NCBI GenBank assembly: GCA_013329295.1 | Contig: DUKP01000125.1 | Location: 1 to 6,301, forward strand | Source of the DNA: Candidatus Poseidoniaceae archaeon | Lineage (GTDB): Archaea > Thermoplasmatota > Poseidoniia > Poseidoniales > Poseidoniaceae | Direction of reading: 5' to 3' | DNA: 6,301 nt | In this document: positions 1-6,044 of the stretch, in pieces | Numbering within the stretch: the first letter of the stretch is position 1 | How the letters are laid out: each line of letters opens with the position of its first letter | The notes under the pieces: model-generated | Told to the model about the DNA's origin: nothing | The model's input: the letters and a program-made list of their open reading frames with translations, nothing else | Database searches by the model: none | Program-made: the position numbers and the translations under genes

Positions 1-735
1 TGGCTCCCATACCAATCGAATTCCGATTCCGTCACTAACTTTGTTTACATTGGCTTGTCCTCTAGCGGAACTTCTTGTTGAATCACTCTCAGTAAACCAA
101 CTACCTCCACGTGTACAATAAGTATCAGATCCATCAAGATATGAATTTTGCTTAGATTTAATTGTGTAATCTTTTCGATAATTATCTTGACACCATTCAG
201 AAATTAAGCCATACATATCGTATAATTCCCAATTATTTGCTTTCTTAAGCCCAACTTCTCTTGTAGATGCTCCTGAATTGCCTGCATGCCAACCATAATC
301 ATCTAAATCACCATCAAAATTTCCAAAGCTCCATTTTGTTTCAGTTCCTGATTTAGCACAGTATTCCCATTCAGCCTCCGTCGGTAGTCGCCAAATACCT
401 TGTAATGATAATCTAGGTGTTGAATTGTGATATTTGTTTAATTTATTAATGAAATCAATGCAATCATGGAAGGATACTGAATCCACTGGGCGTAATCCAG
501 AACTCCAACCTTCTTGAAATTTTGATGGATTATGACCCATAATACCTTCCCAGTGCATTTGAGTAACTGGTCTTTGTCCAATAAAAAAAGGTGATTGAAT
601 CTCAACTTCATGATTAGGTAATTCTCTATCCAATCCATCTCCGACTAAATCCCCCATGGTAAATTTACCCGGTTCAATCAAGACATAAGTTCCACCAAAT
701 TCATCTTCAAATTTTGGTCTTGACAATAGGAACAC
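1..735 (-). CDS. SUMF1/formylglycine-generating-enzyme-like protein, 3' end cut off by the window edge
   Basis: Reading the minus strand from a GTG at 735 gives 245 uninterrupted codons to the window edge. The protein is a stand-alone FGE-sulfatase (SUMF1) domain. Visible family signatures are VLIEPGKFTMGD (residues 18-29), RPVDSVSFHDC (82-92), RLPTEAEWEYCAKSG (116-130), LYDMYGLISEWCQDNY (171-186), TRGGSW (208-213) and GIGIRLV (236-242). The last usually lies near the end of the domain, so probably little is missing. An in-frame TAG lies directly before the GTG, so the gene cannot start earlier; TTG at 726 is an alternative. There is no signal peptide or membrane segment. The two active-site cysteines of true FGE, just after GGS[YW], are Thr here (T215 and T220 in my alignment), so sulfatase activation is unlikely. 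The family also includes enzymes and binding proteins of other functions; the substrate is unknown. The gene abuts the upstream flavoprotein gene and is probably co-transcribed with it. Confidence 0.88.
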   Translation of the reverse strand, partial: MFLLSRPKFEDEFGGTYVLIEPGKFTMGDLVGDGLDRELPNHEVEIQSPFFIGQRPVTQMHWEGIMGHNPSKFQEGWSSGLRPVDSVSFHDCIDFINKLNKYHNSTPRLSLQGIWRLPTEAEWEYCAKSGTETKWSFGNFDGDLDDYGWHAGNSGASTREVGLKKANNWELYDMYGLISEWCQDNYRKDYTIKSKQNSYLDGSDTYCTRGGSWFTESDSTRSSARGQANVNKVSDGIGIRLVWEP

Positions 736-1284
736 CTACTGTGATAATTTTCTAGTATTTTCCAGCACTGATTCAACTAAATTTTGTAATCTTTCTTTAG
801 TTTCTTCACTTACTAAATTACCATCTTCATCAAATGCTTCCTTAACTTTACCAATGGCTAATTGTTCAGGAACTGGCCAACCATGAATCCATCTTAGCAT
901 TATTCTCATGTGATTCAAAGTATTCGAGTTTTGTGCTCCACCTAAAGTTGACATTAAACCGAAAACCTTGCCTTTTACATGCTTGCTGTAAAGCCAATCA
1001 AAGGTGTTTTTCATGGCCCCTGACATTGTACCGTGATATTCAGGTGATGAAACCAAAAATGCATCACATTGAGTAGCAAGTTCTTGAAATTCCTTGACAT
1101 TTTCATTTTCCCAACAACCTTCTTCACCAACTATCGGAAGTGGTTTTACATCCAAGTCCCAAAAATGTACTTCAGCACCTAATGATTCTGCGATATTTAG
1201 AGCATGATTAACCAGCATTCCACACTTTGAAGTTGGACGGTATTCTCCACTTAACCCAAGTACCTTGTAAGGATATTTTCCCAT
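736..1284 (-). CDS. NADPH-dependent FMN reductase-like flavoprotein (flavodoxin fold)
   Basis: This 182-residue protein has the length and motifs of the FMN_red family (SsuE, ChrR and ArsH-like quinone or flavin reductases). An N-terminal beta strand leads into a phosphate-binding loop, GLSGEYRPTSKCG (residues 10-22), which would hold the FMN phosphate. The hallmark PEYHGTMSGAMKNTFDW (81-97) corresponds to the PEYNxSxPxxLKNxxDW signature. STLGGAQNSN (112-121) matches the third flavin-contacting loop. It should be a cytosolic FMN-dependent NAD(P)H oxidoreductase, with flavin, quinone or metal/metalloid ions as possible acceptors; the sequence does not say which. The ATG at 1284 starts just before the first beta strand and no better upstream start is in frame. 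Its TAG stop directly touches the GTG of the SUMF1-like gene, suggesting translational coupling. An inverted repeat (1298-1314) lies 14 bases upstream of the start and may regulate it. Confidence 0.93.
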   Translation of the reverse strand: MGKYPYKVLGLSGEYRPTSKCGMLVNHALNIAESLGAEVHFWDLDVKPLPIVGEEGCWENENVKEFQELATQCDAFLVSSPEYHGTMSGAMKNTFDWLYSKHVKGKVFGLMSTLGGAQNSNTLNHMRIMLRWIHGWPVPEQLAIGKVKEAFDEDGNLVSEETKERLQNLVESVLENTRKLSQ

Positions 1285-1297
1285 ACATATCCCAAGT

Positions 1298-1314
1298 ATT
1301 CAAGGTTATTGAAT
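1298..1314. promoter_or_regulatory. Inverted repeat, possible operator in the divergent intergenic region
   Basis: ATTCAA, a five-base spacer and TTGAAT form a perfect 6-bp-arm palindrome between the divergent flavoprotein and TPR genes. It sits 14-30 bases upstream of the flavoprotein ATG, where the TATA box of a leaderless or short-leader archaeal transcript would be expected (minus strand reads TTCAATAA across it). A bound protein could therefore block that promoter. The match could be chance in A+T-rich DNA, and no second copy was noticed in the window. On the plus strand a weak TATA-like TACATAGATAA (1330-1340) could serve the TPR gene. I see no convincing TATA box with a BRE element for either direction. 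Confidence 0.3.
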
Positions 1315-1374
1315 GTAAGTGTCTGTTCGTACATAGATAAGTAACCCTTATGATTGAGTCTCTACGCCAATAGA

Positions 1375-3555
1375 ATGAGGCTTATGGACCAATTAACCGA
1401 TAAGGAACAAGAAAGCAACGATGATAATGTTGTCAACCAAGTTGAGTCTCTATTGATAAGTGGTGAAGAAGCTTCAAGATCTGGTGATTCAAAAACTGCA
1501 CTTGCAGCCTTTAACAAAGCAATATCACTCGACCCATCCTCAGACATGGCATGGTTCAACAGAGGAGTCTTGCTTGAAGCACAACAAGATGCAAGAGGGG
1601 CAAGACAGGCTTTTCAAATATGCCTTGATGTAAATCCAAATCATGCTCCAGCTACTGCCAATTTATGCATCTTGTTGGAGCGTATAGGAGATCAAGTTGG
1701 AGCCTATAGTATGGCTTTGAAAGCATTAGAGTTCTACCCTGGACATCCCACAATTATGGATGTAAAAAATAGATGTCAAGGCAGTGCTTCTACAAAGCCA
1801 TTAGAATCTATGCAAGCTGTAGAACAAATTGAATCATTTGACCAAGAAGATGTAGAAACAGTTGTTCAAGAAACTGGTATAAGTGATGTAAATGCACTAC
1901 TAGATGAAGCAGTTCATCATGATGCAGATGATAATCAGCAATTAGACATAGAAGAATTGCGTTCTGCTGCTGAAGTAGTAATTGCAACTGAAGACATTAA
2001 GGACAGAATCGAAGTATCTCAACCAGTAGTTCAAGCAATTCCAGATTTACCTGTAGTCCCTATTGAGACTGAAATGGACAATGTACTTGACTTAGACAAT
2101 ATGGCTAATGAAGCCAAAAATTTGATTCAATCAGGTGATGCAAAGGGTGCTCTTGCACTACTCAAACCTCATCTGAAAAATGAAGCATCTAAGCATCCTC
2201 AATCATGGTTGATAGCTGGTGGAGCAATGGCAAGATTAGATTTACAAGATCATGCTATTTCTGCAATTGAACACGCACAAAAATTAGACCCATCAAATCC
2301 TAAGGGATGGTATAACTTGGGTTCATTAAAGCAAAGAAAGGGTTTGTTAAAAGAGGCTTCTACATGCTATTCTAATGCATTACGAGAAGACCCGTCATAT
2401 GTCAAAGCAGCACAGAAGTGGGCGCCACTGGCAATGGAATTAAAAGACCCTGAAGCATATCTATCTGCTGCCACAATTATCATTGCAGCAGATCCTGAAA
2501 GCCCTGTTAGATTAGAATTGGCAACAACATTGATTGAACTAGCAGAAGGTGAATCGAGAGTATTGGAATTGCAAGCAGGAATTCCTCCTACTCTACCAGA
2601 AGGACCTGAGATGGCAAAAACAGCACTGGATTTGCTTGGCCAAGGAGATACTAAATTACATGCTAGAGCACATACAATGGCAAACAATCACATGGAATCA
2701 GTTAAGATTTGGAAAGGTCTAATTCAATCGGAACGTAATGACCCTGAAACTTGGCGAGGTTTGTCAAAGGCTCTTTATGCGGCTGGTGACAATACTACTG
2801 CTGAAAAGTGTAGCATCAAAGCTAAAGAAATTGAGGAAGAACTAGCTAAAAGAGGTGGAGGTGTGGTTGCACCTGATATCTCTTCTGCAACCTCTTCAAC
2901 AGAAACACAACAAGATAATGCAGCCATGCAGATTCCACAAACCAATCAGATAGTAGAACAACCTGTAGAAGTGAATCAAGAACAAATGATGAGCGCAAAT
3001 GAATTATTATCTCGACCTCAAATCGAGCAACCTGTACCTGAGACAACTCCGAACCCAGAGGTTGACTTAGCAAAAGCTGCTTTGGAAGTTCAATCTAGTT
3101 CGTTGGTTCAGGAGGAATTCCGTAACCCTGAATCCAATGCAGTTGCTAATCAAGATATTTCTTGGTACAACCAAGGAGTAGCATTGATAGAGGCGGGTAA
3201 GTATGCAGAAGCATTGTCATGTTTTGATAGAGCATTGCCATCTTTTGCAGATGATGATGAAATGGTAATTAGAATCTTAAATGGAAGAGGAAATGCATTT
3301 TATTATCTAGAAAATTATCCTGCATGTGTTGAATCTTATCATCAAGCAATGTTGATTAAACCTGAAGAGGTTCGTGGAAAAACATTGTACAATATGGGGA
3401 CAGCATATGCTGAGATGGAAAGATATCAAGATTCTGTTAAATGCTTCGAACAAGCAATACCAAGAGGATTATCTAAAGAAGAGATTAAGCGTACTAAGGA
3501 TCAAATTAGGAGATGTAATATTCTTATCAAAGAACAGAACAAAAAGAAAAGGTGA
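1375..3555 (+). CDS. Large soluble TPR-repeat protein with an EF-hand-like loop
   Basis: From the ATG at 1375 the protein has 726 residues; TTG at 1354 would add seven, and a TGA lies just before that TTG. Tetratricopeptide repeats occur in blocks. Three repeats cover residues 23-124 (for example AWFNRGVLLEAQQDARGARQAF), two clear ones cover 275-342 (WYNLGSLKQRKGLLKEA), a degenerate block spans about 418-489, and three cover 595-702 (WYNQGVALIEAGKYAEALSCF). Between the first two blocks is an acidic stretch containing a canonical EF-hand-type loop (183-194). A Gln/Pro/Glu-rich, probably disordered linker spans about 493-583. The C-terminus is basic (KEQNKKKR). No signal peptide or membrane helix is visible, so it is probably a cytosolic protein-protein scaffold; partners are unknown. 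Its stop overlaps the start of the TrmB-type regulator gene, so the two are probably co-expressed. Confidence 0.9.
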   Translation: MRLMDQLTDKEQESNDDNVVNQVESLLISGEEASRSGDSKTALAAFNKAISLDPSSDMAWFNRGVLLEAQQDARGARQAFQICLDVNPNHAPATANLCILLERIGDQVGAYSMALKALEFYPGHPTIMDVKNRCQGSASTKPLESMQAVEQIESFDQEDVETVVQETGISDVNALLDEAVHHDADDNQQLDIEELRSAAEVVIATEDIKDRIEVSQPVVQAIPDLPVVPIETEMDNVLDLDNMANEAKNLIQSGDAKGALALLKPHLKNEASKHPQSWLIAGGAMARLDLQDHAISAIEHAQKLDPSNPKGWYNLGSLKQRKGLLKEASTCYSNALREDPSYVKAAQKWAPLAMELKDPEAYLSAATIIIAADPESPVRLELATTLIELAEGESRVLELQAGIPPTLPEGPEMAKTALDLLGQGDTKLHARAHTMANNHMESVKIWKGLIQSERNDPETWRGLSKALYAAGDNTTAEKCSIKAKEIEEELAKRGGGVVAPDISSATSSTETQQDNAAMQIPQTNQIVEQPVEVNQEQMMSANELLSRPQIEQPVPETTPNPEVDLAKAALEVQSSSLVQEEFRNPESNAVANQDISWYNQGVALIEAGKYAEALSCFDRALPSFADDDEMVIRILNGRGNAFYYLENYPACVESYHQAMLIKPEEVRGKTLYNMGTAYAEMERYQDSVKCFEQAIPRGLSKEEIKRTKDQIRRCNILIKEQNKKKR
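1921..1956 (+). other. EF-hand-type calcium-binding loop within the TPR protein
   Basis: These 12 codons encode DADDNQQLDIEE. The ligand positions of an EF-hand loop are filled: D at 1, D at 3, N at 5, D at 9 and E at 12, with hydrophobic L at 8. The usual Gly at position 6 is Gln, which is less common. A possible entering helix (ALLDEAVHH) and a likely exiting helix (IEELRSAAEVV) flank it. No obvious second loop pairs with it. Calcium binding is inferred from the pattern only. Confidence 0.6.
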
Positions 3556-4904
3556 ATCTATTGATAGATAATCAAGTGATTGTTCAAAAATTAGTTGAGG
3601 CTGGTTTGGAGGAAAAACACGCACTACTGATTATTGATATGGCAAGTCAACCACCGGCAAAAGCTAGTGAAATTGGTAAACGAATGGGACTTTCTAGAAT
3701 GGATGCATATAATTCATTGAAAAAATTACAAGAAAAAGGATTAGTGAAAGCAACACTGGATAAGCCAATAAGATTTTTTGGTATGACAATTAGTGATGTT
3801 TTCAAACAAATTATTAGAACTAAGGAAATGGATTTACGTAGGATTAATGACAATTTAGACTCACTAAATACATCGGAAAATTTTGCCATAATTTCCAATC
3901 AAATTAACTATCAAGAAGATTCATTCTCTGTATTAAAAGACCGTCATTCAATTCATGCCACTATTGAATCAATAGTTGCGGAGGCTGAAGAGCACATATG
4001 GCTGCTACTTGGTAAATGGGGCATTTTGCATATGCTTAGGTCGGGTTGTATGGATTCGATTAATGAAGCAATCAATCGTAACATAGATGTTAAACTTGTA
4101 GTTTGTATTGATGAAAAAACAATCAGATTTTATGATAATTTGGATTCAAGAATCGAAATCCGACATCATCCAGATTTCAATTTGTGTGGCGTCTTTGTCG
4201 ATAATGAAGTAGGTATACAATTCGTTCAAACCGAAGAATCTCCTACTGGCCGTGGAAAAGAAGATACTGCGATTTTGATGGAATCGGACATGCTACTAAG
4301 TGCTCAAAGTGAATTATTGAGAATCCAATGGAATGCTGCCACTTCTTACAATACAGCTAAAGCAAAAATGGTTGATGGATTGATGACTGAACCACTTAGA
4401 CTAACTTTGGGAGATGGCTCATTTTATGAGAAATTTAAGGAATCAATGAAAATAGGAATGAGTAATAGTACAAATGCGGTTTTAACACGTGGTGGTGAAA
4501 TAATCAGCAATGACATAATACCTCAATCAAATACCCTTGCTGCACTAGGAATTAATACAAATCAATTATTCCAGGATGTGGGCTTTAGAATAGGGCAAGA
4601 ATTAGCAGTGAAACTTCAAAATATCTCTGATGATAGGAAATTTTGGGACAATATCAAATCAGAATGGAAAGATCTAGGAATGGGTAAAATTGAATTTGAT
4701 CAATTACCACCAAATACCATTACAGTCTATGATGGAAATGCTTGTGATGGACAGCCAGAAACGTCATGGATGTTCTGTAATATGGATGAAAGTGTTATTG
4801 CTGGTGTAGTCAAGGAAAGATATAACAAAACAATAGAATCTTGCAAACGTCAATGTATTGATGATACAAATTCATGCTGTTATGAAATCTCAATTATAGA
4901 TTAA
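3552..4904 (+). CDS. TrmB-type HTH transcriptional regulator with C-terminal V4R-like domain
   Basis: This 450-residue regulator begins with a TrmB-family winged helix (about residues 10-75), including KASEIGKRMGLSRMDAYNSL and the wing-side EKGLVKATLDKPIRFFG. A charged helical linker follows (80-108). Residues about 128-265 resemble the PLD-like sensor domain of TrmB proteins (HIWLLLGKWGILHML, DVKLVVCID), without an HKD catalytic motif. The C-terminal part (about 340-448) matches the V4R (4-vinyl reductase-like) pattern. It contains GFRIGQELAVKL, then cysteines 398, 409, 431, 435, 442 and 443, with the ending ESCKRQCIDDTNSCCYEI typical of that fold. It should bind DNA and respond to a small molecule or metal. 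The GTG start overlaps the TGA of the TPR gene (GTGA), and an in-frame TTG at 3561 is an alternative. The next gene, an iron-sulfur carrier, begins 52 bases after its stop, so iron-sulfur homeostasis is a possible target. The TrmB assignment is firm; the V4R assignment is likely but not proven. Confidence 0.88.
   Translation: MNLLIDNQVIVQKLVEAGLEEKHALLIIDMASQPPAKASEIGKRMGLSRMDAYNSLKKLQEKGLVKATLDKPIRFFGMTISDVFKQIIRTKEMDLRRINDNLDSLNTSENFAIISNQINYQEDSFSVLKDRHSIHATIESIVAEAEEHIWLLLGKWGILHMLRSGCMDSINEAINRNIDVKLVVCIDEKTIRFYDNLDSRIEIRHHPDFNLCGVFVDNEVGIQFVQTEESPTGRGKEDTAILMESDMLLSAQSELLRIQWNAATSYNTAKAKMVDGLMTEPLRLTLGDGSFYEKFKESMKIGMSNSTNAVLTRGGEIISNDIIPQSNTLAALGINTNQLFQDVGFRIGQELAVKLQNISDDRKFWDNIKSEWKDLGMGKIEFDQLPPNTITVYDGNACDGQPETSWMFCNMDESVIAGVVKERYNKTIESCKRQCIDDTNSCCYEISIID
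4569..4895 (+). other. V4R-like cysteine-rich ligand-binding domain of the TrmB-type regulator
   Basis: The region covers residues about 340-448 of the regulator. V4R domains are known from BchJ, from the M. jannaschii protein MJ1460 and from some bacterial activators, where they bind small hydrophobic ligands and can hold a metal through conserved cysteines. The pattern seen here is an early Cys (398), Cys 409 followed by a GVV-type turn, then Cys 431, 435, 442 and 443 close to the end. I recognise it by pattern, not by a profile search. Confidence 0.6.
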
Positions 4905-4956
4905 TTGCTAACCATTTGATGCACATATTGATAGAGAGGGACAGGTTGGGATTGGC
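4905..4956 (+). promoter_or_regulatory. Short spacer before the A-type carrier gene with a possible TATA-like box
   Basis: This 52-base gap is the longest break within the rightward cluster. CACATATTG (4922-4930 region) is centred roughly 30 bases before the ATG at 4957, the distance expected for a TATA box driving a leaderless archaeal mRNA. A purine-rich GAGAGGG follows (4934-4940) but is too far from the ATG to be a good ribosome-binding site. An internal promoter for the iron-sulfur pair is possible; the match is weak. Confidence 0.22.
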
Positions 4957-5337
4957 ATGGATTGCGGAACATGTGAGAGTGCGAGTCCGGTAATTATTCA
5001 GAAACCAGACGTTGTTAATGTTAATTTGACTGTTACTGAAAATGCAAAATCAATGCTTGAACAAGCATTTGGTGAGGATAGAAGTATGGCACTATTAGTA
5101 GGAGTTCTATCTGGTGGATGTTCAGGATATATGTACGACTTACAAATCGTAGATAATACAGATATTGATTGTCAAGAACTATCGATAGCTGGTTTTAGGA
5201 TATTAGTTCCCAACTCATCTAGCCATTTACTAGATGGAATTGAAATTGATTACGAAGATCGATTGATGGGTGGAGGATTCAAAATAAATAATCCAAATGC
5301 TAAATCTTCTTGTGGTTGCGGCGAATCTTTTGCATAG
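4957..5337 (+). CDS. A-type iron-sulfur cluster carrier (IscA/ErpA/SufA, HesB family)
   Basis: This 126-residue protein carries the complete three-cysteine signature of A-type carriers. C55 lies in LSGGCSGYMYDLQIVD, and C119 and C121 lie in NPNAKSSCGCGESF. The spacings of 64 and 66 residues equal those of E. coli IscA (C35, C99, C101). Such proteins receive an Fe-S cluster or iron and hand it to apo-proteins in the cytosol, mainly for [4Fe-4S] enzymes. The ILVPNSSSHLLDGIEIDYED stretch also fits the family. A feature outside the usual core is a roughly 20-residue N-terminal extension starting MDCGTCES, with an extra CxxC. The ATG at 4957 is the only upstream start in frame before a TAA at 4909. 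It is followed after 17 bases by the YgfZ-type gene, its expected functional partner. The exact paralogue (IscA, ErpA or SufA) cannot be settled from sequence alone. Confidence 0.95.
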   Translation: MDCGTCESASPVIIQKPDVVNVNLTVTENAKSMLEQAFGEDRSMALLVGVLSGGCSGYMYDLQIVDNTDIDCQELSIAGFRILVPNSSSHLLDGIEIDYEDRLMGGGFKINNPNAKSSCGCGESFA

Positions 5338-5354
5338 GTGATAAATTGCCCAGG

Positions 5355-6044
5355 ATGGCATTTGATGATGCGAATATACTAATATTCACAGGAAAGGATT
5401 GTGCTAGATTTCTAGACGGCCTGTCCAGTAATATGATAGATTTTCAATCAAATTCAGTCATCGACACATTAGTGCTTTCTAATCGTGCTAAAATTATTGC
5501 TCAATTACATTTATTCATGCTAAATGATATGCTAATTTCAATTACAATTTGTGAGGATTTAGCCGAGTTGAAAAATTTCCTCAATAGTAAAATACTCTCA
5601 CAAGATGTGATAATCAACGATGTTAGTGAACTAAATCACGTTGACATAGTTTATGATGAAACCATTAATGATGAACCAGTAGCAACTCTAAGTGAAACAA
5701 CAATTGTTACGATAAATAATTCATATTCATTTGAAATGTACTCAAGTAAATTGACTAGAAAATTACTCGATGGTAATACTGAATCATTTACCAACTGGCG
5801 AGTTAATAATTTAATTCCATGGCATGGTTATGAAGTTTCAAGTAATCGTAATCCATACCAATGTGGGCTAAATTATCAAGTTCATGAAAACAAAGGGTGT
5901 TTTACTGGACAAGAGATATTGACAAGAATGCGAACTCGCGAAAAAGGCATGTACAAACTGATTAGTCAAAATAATGATTTGATAGATATGTCAAAGGCAT
6001 CTACTAAAGGTAGTGAAAAATCACTACTTTTACAGAAAATTTAG
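5355..6044 (+). CDS. YgfZ/IBA57-type (GcvT-fold) iron-sulfur cluster maturation protein, short form
   Basis: From the ATG at 5355 the protein has 229 residues. The open frame extends back to a TTG at 5310, but that would overlap the carrier gene, and the family-like sequence starts at MAFDDANILIFTGKDCARFLDGLSSN. The defining motif KGCFTGQE (180-187, with the essential-type Cys at 182) is followed by ILTRMRTREKG, and preceded by IPWHGYE (154-160) and RNPYQCGLNYQV (165-176), all typical of YgfZ/COG0354. These folate-binding, GcvT-like proteins help build or repair [4Fe-4S] clusters in a subset of enzymes and act with A-type carriers. Only 42 residues follow the motif, against about 90 in E. coli YgfZ (326 residues), so most of the C-terminal barrel domain appears absent. 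The stop overlaps the stop of the convergent dehydrogenase gene. No frameshift explanation was found. Confidence 0.87.
   Translation: MAFDDANILIFTGKDCARFLDGLSSNMIDFQSNSVIDTLVLSNRAKIIAQLHLFMLNDMLISITICEDLAELKNFLNSKILSQDVIINDVSELNHVDIVYDETINDEPVATLSETTIVTINNSYSFEMYSSKLTRKLLDGNTESFTNWRVNNLIPWHGYEVSSNRNPYQCGLNYQVHENKGCFTGQEILTRMRTREKGMYKLISQNNDLIDMSKASTKGSEKSLLLQKI

Noticed and set aside
438..638. Minus-strand 66-codon ATG frame
   Set aside because: It overlaps, in another frame, the SUMF1-like coding region, whose family motifs run uninterrupted through the same bases.
1..735. Annotation as a true sulfatase-activating formylglycine-generating enzyme
   Set aside because: The catalytic cysteine pair after GGSW is replaced by threonines, and no sulfatase gene is visible nearby.
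1362..1559. Minus-strand 65-codon frame under the start of the TPR gene
   Set aside because: Antisense shadow of the TPR coding sequence with no recognisable domain.
2367..2687. Minus-strand 106-codon frame
   Set aside because: Antisense to the TPR gene; its serine- and alanine-rich sequence is what a reversed TPR frame gives, and it has no domain signal.
2846..3073. Minus-strand 75-codon frame
   Set aside because: Antisense to the Gln/Pro-rich linker of the TPR protein; no motif and no start context.
3374..3571. Plus-strand 65-codon frame bridging the TPR and TrmB-type genes
   Set aside because: Out-of-frame shadow of the C-terminal TPRs; no similarity to a known family.
3647..3898. Minus-strand 83-codon frame
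   Set aside because: Antisense to the HTH domain of the TrmB-type regulator.
5310..5354. Extended start (TTG at 5310) for the YgfZ-type gene
   Set aside because: It would overlap the conserved CGCG end of the carrier gene, uses a rare start and adds residues unlike the family; ATG at 5355 fits the domain start.
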